Program-made: the position numbers and the translations under genes
Notes under the pieces: generated by a model
What the model saw: only the letters and a program-made list of their open reading frames with translations
What the model was told of the DNA's origin: nothing
Databases searched by the model: none
Assembly: GCF_004353505.1 (NCBI RefSeq)
Contig: NZ_SMNQ01000025.1
Span: forward strand, 17,237-81,236
Origin: Streptomyces sp. WAC05374
GTDB lineage: Bacteria; Actinomycetota; Actinomycetes; Streptomycetales; Streptomycetaceae
Direction of reading: 5' to 3'
DNA: 64,000 bases
Shown here: positions 33,892 to 41,106 of the stretch, piece after piece
Layout: each line of letters starts with the position of its first letter
How positions within the stretch are numbered: position 1 is the stretch's first letter

Positions 33892-34728
33892 TCACTCTCC
33901 GGTGTCGAGAATGCTGTTGAGGTCGGCATAGGGCAGCGCGTCCGCCCCGAAGGTGAAGGTGCCCCGGTCGCGGATCTCCTCGGCGGCGCGTACGAGGGCG
34001 CCGTACGCGGCACGCGACATCGCCGAGCCGACGCTGACGCGGCGCACGCCCAGCTCTCCGAGTTCCGGGACGGACAGGCGCAGGGCGCCGCCCATGAGGA
34101 CGTTGACCGGGCGGCCGACCGAGGTGCACACGGCACGCACGGCGTCCGCGTCGGGCAGCGCCGGCGCGTACAGGACGTCGGCGCCCGCCTCCTCGTACGC
34201 CTGGAGGCGGCGGATGGTGTCGGCCAGGTCGGGGCGGCCCAGGAAGAAGTTCTCGGCGCGTGCGGTGACGGTGAAGGGGAAGTCCAGTTCGCGTGCGGCG
34301 GCCACGGCGGCGGCGACCCGTTCGACGGCTTCCTCCAGCGGGCGGACCGGGTCGCCGGCGCGGCCCGTGGAGTCCTCGACCGACGCGCCGACCAGACCGG
34401 CGCGGGCGGCGAGCCGGATGGTCGCGGCGACGTCCTCGGGCTTGTCGCCGAAGCCGCTCTCCAGGTCGGCGGAGACCGGCAGGTGGGTGGCGCCGGCGAT
34501 CGCCGCCGCGTTGTCCAGGATCTCCTCGCGGGTCACGTGGCCGTCCGGCCTGCCGAGGCTGTACGCGAACCCGGCGCCCGTGGTGGCGAGGGCGGCGAAG
34601 CCGAGCCCGGTGAGCAGGCGTGCGGTGCCCGCGTCCCAGGGGTTGGCGACGACGAACGGCCGGTCGGCGGCGTGCAGTGCGCGGAACGTCTCGGCCTTGC
34701 GGCGCTGGTCGGCGGAGGTGTTGCTCAT
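33892..34728 (-). CDS. isocitrate lyase/PEP mutase superfamily protein
   Basis: A 278-residue TIM-barrel protein: FVVANPWDAGTARLL, LPVSADLESGFGDKPEDVA (magnesium-binding Asp and Glu), GLVGASVEDSTG, FTVTARAENFFLG and VNVLMGG. The phosphonate-forming EDK-x-NS signature of true PEP mutase is absent, so this is not evidence of a phosphonate product. Related enzymes cleave or hydrolyse 2-hydroxy and 2-oxo dicarboxylates. The ATG start (MSNTSADQ) follows AGGAA. It may supply a small acid building block, but similar genes also occur outside biosynthetic clusters. Confidence 0.8.
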   Translation of the reverse strand: MSNTSADQRRKAETFRALHAADRPFVVANPWDAGTARLLTGLGFAALATTGAGFAYSLGRPDGHVTREEILDNAAAIAGATHLPVSADLESGFGDKPEDVAATIRLAARAGLVGASVEDSTGRAGDPVRPLEEAVERVAAAVAAARELDFPFTVTARAENFFLGRPDLADTIRRLQAYEEAGADVLYAPALPDADAVRAVCTSVGRPVNVLMGGALRLSVPELGELGVRRVSVGSAMSRAAYGALVRAAEEIRDRGTFTFGADALPYADLNSILDTGE

Positions 34729-34765
34729 GGTGGTTCCTCGTGGTCGTGACGGTGGCCTGACCGGC

Positions 34766-35614
34766 TCAGATAAGTTCAACGTGCTCGGCCGTGTCGAGAC
34801 CGGCGCCGGACGCCACCCGGACGAGCGATCCGAGGAGTCCCGTCAGGACGCGCGGGTCGTCCTGGAAGTAGAAGTGGCCGCCGTCCACCCAGTGAAGGGC
34901 GGGCTCGCCGGCGCACTCGCGCGCCCAGGGCCCCAGGCCCGCGTCCTTCACGTGCGGGTCGTCGGTCCCGTTGACGAGGGTGACCGGCACGGTCAGGGGG
35001 GCGTCCTCGCGGTACGCGTAGTGGGCGACCATGCGGAAGTCGGCACGCAGGTGCGGCAGCAGCAGTTCGGCCAGGGCCTCGTCGGCGACCACCTCGGGCG
35101 GCAGCCCGCCGAAGAAGCCGACGGCCTCGGTGAACTCCCGGCCGTCCAGCCGTGCGGTCTCCACCACACGCCGGGTCGGCAGGAGTGAGGGCGCGGAGCA
35201 CCCGGAGGCGACCAGGTGACGCAGTCCCGGCGTGCCGCGCAGCCGGCGGGCCACCTCGAACGCCACGACGGCACCGAAGCTGTGCCCGAAGAGGAGGAAG
35301 GAGCCCGCCGGCCCTTCGGCCCGCTCCGCCGCGGCGATGGCTTCGGCCGCGCCGTCGGCCAGTTCGGCGACGGACGCCGCGGCCGGCTCGCGGAAGCGGT
35401 GGACCCGCCCCGGAGGGCAGATGGCGACGATCCGGGCGGTGGCCTCCAGGTCCCGCTGCCAGGCGAGGAAGGAGCGGGGGTTGCCGCCGGCGTGCGGGAA
35501 GCAGTAGACGCGGACGGGGGGTTCACCGCCGGCTCCGGCCGCGGCGGCGCCCGATCCGGTGGCGCTGATGAGCCACGGTGAATCGATCACGGAAGACGCA
35601 CCATTCCTCTTCAT
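34766..35614 (-). CDS. type II thioesterase
   Basis: A 282-residue free-standing thioesterase: VYCFPHAGGNPRSFLAWQRDL, elbow FGHSFGAVVAFEVAR with Ser112, SGCSAPSL, a strand TLVNGTDDPHV, and a final GGHFYFQDD with the likely catalytic His. Type II thioesterases clear stalled groups from carrier proteins. As no TE domain ends the NRPS, this enzyme might also release the product; that is inference. The ATG lacks a clear ribosome binding site, and a GTG eight codons in is an alternative start. Confidence 0.88.
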   Translation of the reverse strand: MKRNGASSVIDSPWLISATGSGAAAAGAGGEPPVRVYCFPHAGGNPRSFLAWQRDLEATARIVAICPPGRVHRFREPAAASVAELADGAAEAIAAAERAEGPAGSFLLFGHSFGAVVAFEVARRLRGTPGLRHLVASGCSAPSLLPTRRVVETARLDGREFTEAVGFFGGLPPEVVADEALAELLLPHLRADFRMVAHYAYREDAPLTVPVTLVNGTDDPHVKDAGLGPWARECAGEPALHWVDGGHFYFQDDPRVLTGLLGSLVRVASGAGLDTAEHVELI

Positions 35615-35634
35615 TGCTCGGGCGGCTCGGCCGG

Positions 35635-35820
35635 TCAGGCGGCGACGGAGGGCTTGACCACGTTCCAGCCGACGTCCCCGTTGGAAACGATCTTCTCGGC
35701 CGGGGAGGCGATCCGGTCGGCGGACTCGGCCAGGCCGGCCACGGCCAGTCCGAGCCCCGCGACGACGGCGCAGGACGCGACACGGATACGGAAAGAGAGA
35801 ACGCCGATGTTCTTCTGCAT
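35635..35820 (-). CDS. small secreted peptide at the head of the cluster
   Basis: A 61-residue peptide beginning MQKNIGVLSFRIRV, with a hydrophobic signal segment ASCAVVAGLGLAVAGLAESA and a short mature part ending GDVGWNVVKPSVAA. It ends 20 bases before the thioesterase gene and would be the first gene of the cluster transcript, reading away from the LuxR-type regulator. It does not look like a RiPP precursor (no Cys/Ser/Thr-rich core). Similar tiny exported proteins are common in Streptomyces with no known job. A start further upstream is possible in the same frame but less likely. Confidence 0.6.
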   Translation of the reverse strand: MQKNIGVLSFRIRVASCAVVAGLGLAVAGLAESADRIASPAEKIVSNGDVGWNVVKPSVAA

Positions 35821-36040
35821 GGGAACCCCCGGGCCCTTCTGGGAAACAAACGGAAACGAAAAGGTCTCCGGATCTTGAATGAACCGGTCCGAGGAGCGGA
35901 TCGACGTACTCCGAATTTCCGTTGCCGGAAGTCCGTCGCCGCTCGGATTGGCCCGGAGACCTGCTGACGACTCCAATGTTGCGTACGCCGACTGGGGCGA
36001 CAATGATCTATGTGGCTCGGGTTTTCGCACTGCGACAAGC

Positions 36041-36078
36041 TACGGGGTCCATACCGCATCAAAACGGTCATACGGGGT
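36041..36078 (+). promoter_or_regulatory. direct repeats TACGGGGT upstream of the LuxR-type gene
   Basis: TACGGGGT occurs at 36041-36048 and again at 36071-36078, exactly 30 bp apart (about three helical turns), and just ahead of the regulator ribosome binding site. Spaced direct repeats of this type are typical operators. The bound protein is unknown; autoregulation is one option. Confidence 0.4.
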
Positions 36079-36093
36079 GACTTGGGAGGGTGG

Positions 36094-36933
36094 ATGAACG
36101 GATTACCGCGTGAGGATGGGGACAGATGGCACGAAACGGCGGACCTTCAGGGGGCTACAGGGACCCCTGCGCAGTTTCTGCGGTGGATGGCGGGGCACTT
36201 CGACGAACTGGCCCGGCTGACCGAGAAACAATCCGGACGGGCCGATTGTTTCGAGGAGACCGGCACCGACCGTTCCGGGATTCGCTACATCCATGGACTG
36301 GCCGCGATCTCGCAGGCCATCGACGAGATGCTCACCGGCGCCCAGCGGGAGATCCTCACCGCGCAGCCCGACGGTCCCCGCCCCACGGCCGTGCTGAAAG
36401 ACGCACTGGAGGCCGTGCGCCGGCACATCGCGGCCGGCGTCGCGATGCGCACGCTTTATCAGCACACCACGCGGTTCGACGAGGCGACCAAGGCCTATGT
36501 TCGTTCCGTTACGGAATACGGAGCGAAAGTCCGAACCCTCGAGGAATTCTTCGACCGGCTGATCATCATTGACGCATCGGTTGCGTTCATTTCGGCCAAT
36601 GAGGACCGCACGACGGCCGTCGCAGTAACAGAACCGGCCATTGTCCGATTCCTCAGGGACACCTTCGAACGGGCCTGGGACCGCGCGAGCCCCTTCCCTT
36701 TCGTGCCCATCCACGCGGCCAAGGCGGCCGACGAGGTCATGCCCGCGATACGGGAGTCGATCGGCAGGCTCCTGGTCGAGGGCTACTCCGACAAACGGAT
36801 CGCCCGCCGCATGGGCATCAGTGAACGCTCACTTCAGGCCCACATCGCCGCCATGAAGCAGGAACTGGGCGCGCACAACCGCCTCCAGCTCGGCTATCTG
36901 CTCGGGCGGAACGAAACCACGTACATCCTCTGA
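36094..36933 (+). CDS. LuxR-type cluster regulator with TTA codon
   Basis: A 279-residue regulator with a C-terminal LuxR/GerE helix-turn-helix (LLVEGYSDKRIARRMGISER then SLQAHIAAMKQELGAHNRLQ) and a TrmB/phospholipase-D-like central region (residues about 60-200: HGLAAISQAIDEML, LEEFFDRLIIIDAS). The ATG at 36094 is preceded by GGGAGG 4 bases away; the frame is open 28 codons upstream without a good start. Codon 4 is TTA (36103-36105), so translation should need the bldA leucyl-tRNA. It diverges from the cluster and is its most likely activator. Base composition is lower in GC than the neighbours. Confidence 0.87.
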   Translation: MNGLPREDGDRWHETADLQGATGTPAQFLRWMAGHFDELARLTEKQSGRADCFEETGTDRSGIRYIHGLAAISQAIDEMLTGAQREILTAQPDGPRPTAVLKDALEAVRRHIAAGVAMRTLYQHTTRFDEATKAYVRSVTEYGAKVRTLEEFFDRLIIIDASVAFISANEDRTTAVAVTEPAIVRFLRDTFERAWDRASPFPFVPIHAAKAADEVMPAIRESIGRLLVEGYSDKRIARRMGISERSLQAHIAAMKQELGAHNRLQLGYLLGRNETTYIL

Positions 36934-36951
36934 GTACGCGGAAAAAGAAAA

Positions 36952-36979
36952 GGGCCGGCCGTCATGGGACGGCCGGCCC
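36952..36979. terminator. bidirectional hairpin terminator
   Basis: A perfect 12-bp stem (GGGCCGGCCGTC at 36952-36963 with GACGGCCGGCCC at 36968-36979) and a 4-base ATGG loop lies between the convergent LuxR-type gene and the EamA transporter gene. On the minus strand it is followed by TTTTCTTTTTCC, giving a classical U-rich tail for the transporter transcript. Confidence 0.85.
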
Positions 36980-36995
36980 CCGGGGGAGCGGTGCT

Positions 36996-37973
36996 TCAGT
37001 CCGTCGTGGTGCCCGACGGCGTCCGTTCCCCGTCCGGCCGCCGCAATTCCGGCGCGTCGCCGGGCGTGTCCTCCGGCGCCGCCTTCCGCCGCCCCGGCAG
37101 CCGCGAAACGGCCACGCCCGCCAGGCAGATGACACCGCCGAGCAGCGTCAGCGAACCCGGCACCTCACCCAGCCAGACCCACGAGATCGCCACCACCACG
37201 GCCGGCACCGCGTACGTGGTCGCGCCCAGCTTCCCGGCACTCGTCCGGGCCAGCGCGTACGCCCACGTGCTGAACGCCAGCGCGGTCGGGAACAGGCCCA
37301 GGTACAGCAGGTTCAGCGTCGCCGACCACGGGGCCTTGGGCAGCTCCTGGAGCATCAGCCCGCTGAACGGCAGACACGCCACGGTTCCCGCGAAGCAGCC
37401 GAACGTCGTCACCTGCAACGGACTCGCGTACCGGAGGGCCGGTTTCTGCGCCACGACCCCGCCCCCGTACGTCACCGCCGCGAGCAGGCACAGCAGCACA
37501 CCGGTCACGGAGGACGACCCGTGCCCCGACATGGACCAGCCCACCACGGCCGCGCCCAGGAACGACACGCCCATGCCGGCGAGCAGCATCGGAGGGAACC
37601 CCTCCTTCAGCAGCCAGCCACTGAGCAGCGCGATCACCACGGGCCCGATGTTGACGACCATCGCGGCCGTCCCCGCGTCCACGAGCTGCTCGCCCCAGTT
37701 CAGGGCGACCATGTAGACGCCGAACCACAGCACCCCCGACGCCAGGATGCCGGGCCACGCCCGCCGGTCGGGCAGGGTGCCGCCCTTGATCAGGAAGATG
37801 ACGCCGAGCGCGATCGACGCGGTCAGCAGCCGCCCCAGCGCCAGCACTCCGGGGTGGAAGTGCTCCGCCGACGCGCGAATGGAGACGAAGGCCGACGCCC
37901 ACAGAACCACCGTCACAAGGGCGGCTAAAAGGGCACGACGATCGGTACGGGAACCGCCGGTTGTGTGATCCAT
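36996..37973 (-). CDS. EamA/DMT family transporter
   Basis: A 325-residue drug/metabolite transporter with two EamA repeats and about ten membrane segments, for example ALLAALVTVVLWASAFVSIR and LGATTYAVPAVVVAISWVWL, where the second repeat ends with the usual E-P/E-V signature (LGEVPG). The tail after residue 290 is Pro/Arg-rich and cytoplasmic. The ATG (MDHTTGGS) is chosen over longer options because the first membrane helix begins just after it. It is separated from the biosynthetic cluster by a strong terminator, so it is probably not part of it. Confidence 0.87.
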   Translation of the reverse strand: MDHTTGGSRTDRRALLAALVTVVLWASAFVSIRASAEHFHPGVLALGRLLTASIALGVIFLIKGGTLPDRRAWPGILASGVLWFGVYMVALNWGEQLVDAGTAAMVVNIGPVVIALLSGWLLKEGFPPMLLAGMGVSFLGAAVVGWSMSGHGSSSVTGVLLCLLAAVTYGGGVVAQKPALRYASPLQVTTFGCFAGTVACLPFSGLMLQELPKAPWSATLNLLYLGLFPTALAFSTWAYALARTSAGKLGATTYAVPAVVVAISWVWLGEVPGSLTLLGGVICLAGVAVSRLPGRRKAAPEDTPGDAPELRRPDGERTPSGTTTD

Positions 37974-38222
37974 TCCCGCATGGTAGCGAGCGCCCATGAC
38001 CATGGCATGACAACGAACAGCCATGGTGGCCGGATGCCACCACCGCCCGCCGGGCCGGCGCGCCCCGCCGGTCGGGCGGCACGGGCCGGGACCGGGCGGC
38101 GGGGGCCGCCGCCGAGGTGACCGGAAAAAATCTTGGGCGGCGATGTCGAGAACCCGTGGCCGGCTCCGTCCCCGGGGTGAAGGCGGCCACAATGGGCCGC
38201 ATCAGCACCGAGGAGAGACACG
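37974..38222 (+). other. intergenic region upstream of the sigma factor operon
   Basis: About 250 bases between the divergent EamA transporter and the YCII-related gene. Apart from the candidate ECF promoter near 38144-38170, annotated separately, I see no small gene or RNA structure here. Confidence 0.5.
38144..38170 (+). promoter_or_regulatory. candidate ECF42-type promoter
   Basis: TGTCGA (38144-38149) and CGTC (38167-38170) are separated by 17 bases, which matches the -35/-10 style of ECF42 sigma factor target promoters. It lies about 50 bases before the YCII-related gene and its sigma factor gene, so it suggests autoregulation. Confidence 0.55.
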
Positions 38223-38636
38223 ATGGCCAAGTACCTGCTGCTCAAGCACTACCGCGGCGCCCCGGCAGCGGTGAACGACGTGCCCATGGACCGGTGGACG
38301 CCGGAGGAGATCTCGGCCCACATCCAGTACATGCGGGACTTCGCGGACCGGCTCCGGGAGACCGGCGAGTTCGTCGACGGCCAGGCACTCGCCCCCGAGG
38401 GCACCTGGGTCCGGTACGACGGCGAGGGCCGCCCGCCCGTCACCGACGGCCCGTTCGCCGAGACCAAGGACCTCATCGCCGGCTGGATGGTCGTCGACGT
38501 CGACGGCCACGACCGCGCCGTCGAGCTGGCGGGCGAGCTGTCGGCCGCCCCCGGCGCGGGCGGGAAGCCGATCCACGAGTGGCTCGAGGTGCGCCCCTTC
38601 CTCACCGCGAAGCCCACCACCACGGACTGTCATTGA
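38223..38636 (+). CDS. YCII-related (DGPF-domain) protein
   Basis: A 137-residue YCII/DGPF-domain protein: KYLLLKHYRG at the start, YDGEGRPPVTDGPFAETKDL with the eponymous DGPF motif near residues 77-80, and GWMVVDVDGHDRAVELA. Genes of this family are the standard partners of ECF42 sigma factors. The stop codon overlaps the sigma factor start (TGATG), which confirms one operon. The protein may sense or degrade a small molecule; no biochemical role is firmly known. Confidence 0.88.
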   Translation: MAKYLLLKHYRGAPAAVNDVPMDRWTPEEISAHIQYMRDFADRLRETGEFVDGQALAPEGTWVRYDGEGRPPVTDGPFAETKDLIAGWMVVDVDGHDRAVELAGELSAAPGAGGKPIHEWLEVRPFLTAKPTTTDCH

Positions 38637-39781
38637 TGGACGAGGTCCTGCTCAGGAGCCTCACCCCGGGCGTGCTCACCGTCCTCGTCCGCCGCGGAGC
38701 CGACTTCGCGGCGGCCGAGGACGCCGTCCAGGAGGCGCTCGTCGAGGCCGTCCGCGTCTGGCCGGCCGACCCGCCGCGCGACCCCAGGGGCTGGCTGGTC
38801 ACCGTGGCCTGGCGCAAGTTCCTCGACCAGGCCCGGGCGGACACCGCCCGCCGCCGGCGCGAGGACGTCGCCGACCGGGAGCCCGCGCCCGGGCCCGCGC
38901 CCGCCGGGGACGACACGCTCCAGCTCTACTTCCTGTGCGCCCACCCGTCGCTGAGCCCGTCCTCGGCGGTCGCGCTCACGCTGCGCGCCGTCGGCGGGCT
39001 CACCACCCGCCAGATCGCCCACGCCTACCTGGTGCCGGAGGCGACCATGGCGCAGAGGATCAGCCGGGCCAAGCGCACCGTCTCGGGCGTGCGGTTCGAC
39101 CGGCCCGGCGACGTCGCCACCGTGCTGCGCGTCCTCTACCTGGTCTTCAACGAGGGCTACTCCGGCGACGTCGACCTCGCCGCCGAGGCCATCCGGCTCA
39201 CCCGGCAGCTCGCGGACCGGGTCGACCACCCCGAGGCGGCCGGACTGCTCGCCCTGATGCTCCTCCACCACGCCCGGCGCGCCACCCGCACGGCGCCCGA
39301 CGGCAGCCTGGTGCCGCTCGCCGAGCAGGACCGCGGCCGCTGGGACACCGCGATGATCGCCGAGGGCGTCGGCGTCCTCCAGGCGGCACTCGCCCGCGAC
39401 CGACTGGGCGAGTTCCAGGCCCAGGCCGCCATCGCCGCCCTCCACGCCGACGCGCCCACCGCCGAGGAGACCGACTGGGTGCAGATCGTCGAGTGGTACG
39501 ACGAGCTCGTGCGCCTCACCGACAGCCCCGTCGTCCGGCTCAACCGGGCGGTCGCCGTCGGGGAGGCCGACGGACCCCGGGCCGGGCTGGCCGCGCTCGC
39601 CGCCCTGGACGCCTCGCTGCCCCGGTACGCCGCCGTGGCGGCGTACCTCCACGAGCGCGACGGCGACCTCGTGACGGCGGCACGGCTGTACGCCGAGGCG
39701 GCCCACAAGGCGCCCAGCCTCGCCGAGCGCGACCACCTGACGCGCCGGGCCGCCCGGCTCAACGCCCGCCGGGGCCACTGA
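38636..39781 (+). CDS. ECF42-type RNA polymerase sigma factor
   Basis: A 381-residue sigma-70 family factor. Region 2 is short (EDAVQEALVEAVRVWP, GWLVTVAWRKFLDQARAD), region 4 is GLTTRQIAHAYLVPEATMAQRISRAKRTV, and residues about 190-381 form the TPR-like C-terminal extension typical of ECF42 (FNEGYSGDVDLAAEAIRLTRQL, AEETDWVQIVEWYDELVRLT, VRLNRAVAVGEADGPRAGLA). The extension is thought to replace an anti-sigma factor. It is co-translated with the YCII-related gene and preceded by a matching promoter. Confidence 0.92.
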   Translation: MDEVLLRSLTPGVLTVLVRRGADFAAAEDAVQEALVEAVRVWPADPPRDPRGWLVTVAWRKFLDQARADTARRRREDVADREPAPGPAPAGDDTLQLYFLCAHPSLSPSSAVALTLRAVGGLTTRQIAHAYLVPEATMAQRISRAKRTVSGVRFDRPGDVATVLRVLYLVFNEGYSGDVDLAAEAIRLTRQLADRVDHPEAAGLLALMLLHHARRATRTAPDGSLVPLAEQDRGRWDTAMIAEGVGVLQAALARDRLGEFQAQAAIAALHADAPTAEETDWVQIVEWYDELVRLTDSPVVRLNRAVAVGEADGPRAGLAALAALDASLPRYAAVAAYLHERDGDLVTAARLYAEAAHKAPSLAERDHLTRRAARLNARRGH

Positions 39782-39830
39782 CACCGCTGAGGCCGCCGGC
39801 ACCGCTGAGGCCGCCGGGCCCGGTGGGCGG

Positions 39831-39853
39831 AACTATCGCAACTATGATAGTTG
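39831..39853 (+). promoter_or_regulatory. palindromic operator/promoter of the toxin-antitoxin-like genes
   Basis: CAACTAT-G-ATAGTTG at 39839-39853 is a perfect 7-bp palindrome around one base, and a third half-site AACTAT lies at 39831-39836. A TATGAT box (39843-39848) is embedded in it and the antitoxin start is 20 bases downstream. Such AT-rich dyads stand out in this GC-rich DNA and are typical autoregulatory sites of Phd/YefM antitoxins. Confidence 0.75.
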
Positions 39854-39868
39854 GGTTAGGGTCGGGCC

Positions 39869-40072
39869 ATGGAGACCAGGACGTACTCGACGATCGATCT
39901 GCGCAAGCAGATGGGCGAGATCCTCGACCGGACCCGCATCGCGGGGGAGCCGGCCGCGATCACCCGCAAGGGCAGGACGATGGCCTACCTGGTGCCCGCC
40001 GAGTGGTTCGAGCACTACCAGCGGCTCGCCGCACAGCAGCCCGGCAGTGACACCGGCCAGGACGCGGCCTGA
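39869..40072 (+). CDS. Phd/YefM family antitoxin
   Basis: A 67-residue protein with the Phd/YefM fold: TYSTIDLRKQMGEILDRTRIAGEPAAITRKGRTMAYLVPAEWFE is split here by strands as in YefM, ending at the VPAEWFEHY helix. The N-terminal half binds DNA and the C-terminal tail usually wraps the toxin. A palindromic operator lies directly upstream. The next two genes are close (34-base gap, then an overlap), so they are its likely partners, though no classical YoeB/RelE or PIN toxin is seen. Confidence 0.85.
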   Translation: METRTYSTIDLRKQMGEILDRTRIAGEPAAITRKGRTMAYLVPAEWFEHYQRLAAQQPGSDTGQDAA

Positions 40073-40106
40073 CCGCACGCGACGCGAGGACCAGGAGCCC
40101 GACCCC

Positions 40107-40469
40107 ATGACCGCCCAACCCGTGCACTTCGGGCCCGGGGGCGACAGGCCCCCCGTACCGCCGATGCCCGAACGCACCCCGCAGGCCCTGCGCCTGGCCA
40201 TCCAGGAGCACGCCCCCCACCTCCTGCCCGACTTCGAGGCCCACTGGCGCCGCGCGATCGGGGACGCCTTCAACCTCACCCCCGTACCCGCGTTCATGCG
40301 CCTGTGGTGGACCCAGTACGCCATCGCCCGCGACCCGGACCTGGAAACGCACCTCGCCGACCTCGAAGCCCGGGCGGCGAAGACCGAGGACCCGGCCGAG
40401 TCCGCCGCCCTCCTGGCCGAGTACAGCCGGCTGCGCGCGGCGGCGGCCGCCGTGGAGCCCGGTCAGTGA
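40107..40469 (+). CDS. DUF6247-like protein of the toxin-antitoxin-like trio
   Basis: A 120-residue, mostly helical protein: TPQALRLAIQEHAPHLLPDFEAHWRR followed by PVPAFMRLWWTQYAIARDPDLE and an ALLAEYSRLRAA helix. It resembles actinobacterial proteins usually found between a Phd/YefM-type antitoxin and a small toxin-like gene. I recognise no catalytic motif. Its stop overlaps the next start as GTGA. It could be an accessory antitoxin or a structural part of the complex; function is unknown. Confidence 0.65.
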   Translation: MTAQPVHFGPGGDRPPVPPMPERTPQALRLAIQEHAPHLLPDFEAHWRRAIGDAFNLTPVPAFMRLWWTQYAIARDPDLETHLADLEARAAKTEDPAESAALLAEYSRLRAAAAAVEPGQ

Positions 40470-40789
40470 CGGACGATCCACCCCTTCCGCCCTGGCAGAT
40501 GGACTGGACGGCCGAGGCACGCCGCGTGTTCGACGCCATGCCCGCCGACGCCCGCCGGCTCGTCCTGGCGGCGCGCGCGGAACTGGTCACCGCCCCGGAC
40601 CCCTACTACCGGGGCATCGACACCGACGCCTCCCTCCCGCACTGGATCACCGTCCGCCCCCTGGCCTCGACCAACCCCGGCGGCCCGCACATCGCCGACC
40701 TCGCCGGCGGCCGCGGGTGGATGATCTACACCTTCATCCGCCGCCACGCCGAACCCCAGATCACCGTCACCGACGCCTTCTGGGCCTGA
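40466..40789 (+). CDS. small toxin-like protein downstream of the antitoxin pair
   Basis: A 107-residue protein beginning VTDDPPLPPWQMDWTAEARR, with AEARRVFDAMPADARRLVL near the N-terminus and a C-terminal beta-rich stretch GRGWMIYTFIRRHAEPQITV. The order of helices then strands, the basic charge and the position at the end of a Phd/YefM operon suggest a RelE/ParE-like fold, but the sequence match is weak. The GTG start overlaps the preceding stop by 4 bases. A toxin role is inference. Confidence 0.6.
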   Translation: MTDDPPLPPWQMDWTAEARRVFDAMPADARRLVLAARAELVTAPDPYYRGIDTDASLPHWITVRPLASTNPGGPHIADLAGGRGWMIYTFIRRHAEPQITVTDAFWA

Positions 40790-40910
40790 CCGTCCGGCGC
40801 CCTCCCGCACGGCCGCACCCCGGCCCGGAGCGACCGAAGCGACTCAAGCCCGTCCTCGCCGCGTTGCAGCCCCCAAGCCCCCGACCGCCCGGTCCACGCG
40901 GCACCTGGGT

Positions 40911-40988
40911 ACCACCCCGTGCCCGTCCGGGACCGGACCGCGCTCACCAGCGACCGGACCACCCCGTGCCCGTCCGGGACCGGACCGC
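40911..40988. repeat. 31-bp perfect direct repeat
   Basis: Two identical 31-bp copies at 40911-40941 and 40958-40988 (starting ACCACCCCGTGCCCGTCC), with a 16-bp spacer that itself contains GACCGGACC. They lie in the non-coding region after the toxin-antitoxin-like genes. They could be replication slippage products or protein binding sites; I see no gene content. Confidence 0.85.
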
Positions 40989-41059
40989 CCCGCGCCCGGA
41001 CCAGACCCCATCCCGGACGCGGGCACCACACGGGGCAGCGACCGCGGCTGCCCGCTGAG

Positions 41060-41091
41060 GGGCCGTCACCCCGGCCTTGGGGTGACGGCCC
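41060..41091. terminator. hairpin terminator between convergent genes
   Basis: A perfect 13-bp stem (41060-41072 GGGCCGTCACCCC with 41079-41091 GGGGTGACGGCCC) and a 6-base loop GGCCTT. It lies between the toxin-like gene and the convergent small hydrophilic gene. No U-tract follows, as is common in Streptomyces. Confidence 0.8.
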
Positions 41092-41106
41092 TGTGCCCGC
41101 GGTCGC

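Larger units (their letters stand above)
40790..41106. other. non-coding stretch with direct repeats and a terminator
   Basis: About 317 bases without a convincing gene between convergent transcription units. It contains a pair of 31-bp direct repeats and a strong hairpin, both annotated separately. Short open frames over it are very Arg/Pro/Thr-rich and do not look coding. Confidence 0.6.

Noticed and set aside
33892..34728. PEP mutase and hence a phosphonate product
   Set aside because: The phosphonate-specific EDK-x-NS motif is missing and no phosphonopyruvate decarboxylase gene is present.
35635..35820. RiPP precursor peptide
   Set aside because: It has a Sec-type signal segment and a mature end lacking Cys, Ser or Thr clusters, and no RiPP-modifying enzyme is present.
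36996..37973. EamA transporter as part of the biosynthetic cluster
   Set aside because: A strong terminator and the convergent regulator separate it from the cluster, and an MFS exporter is already inside.
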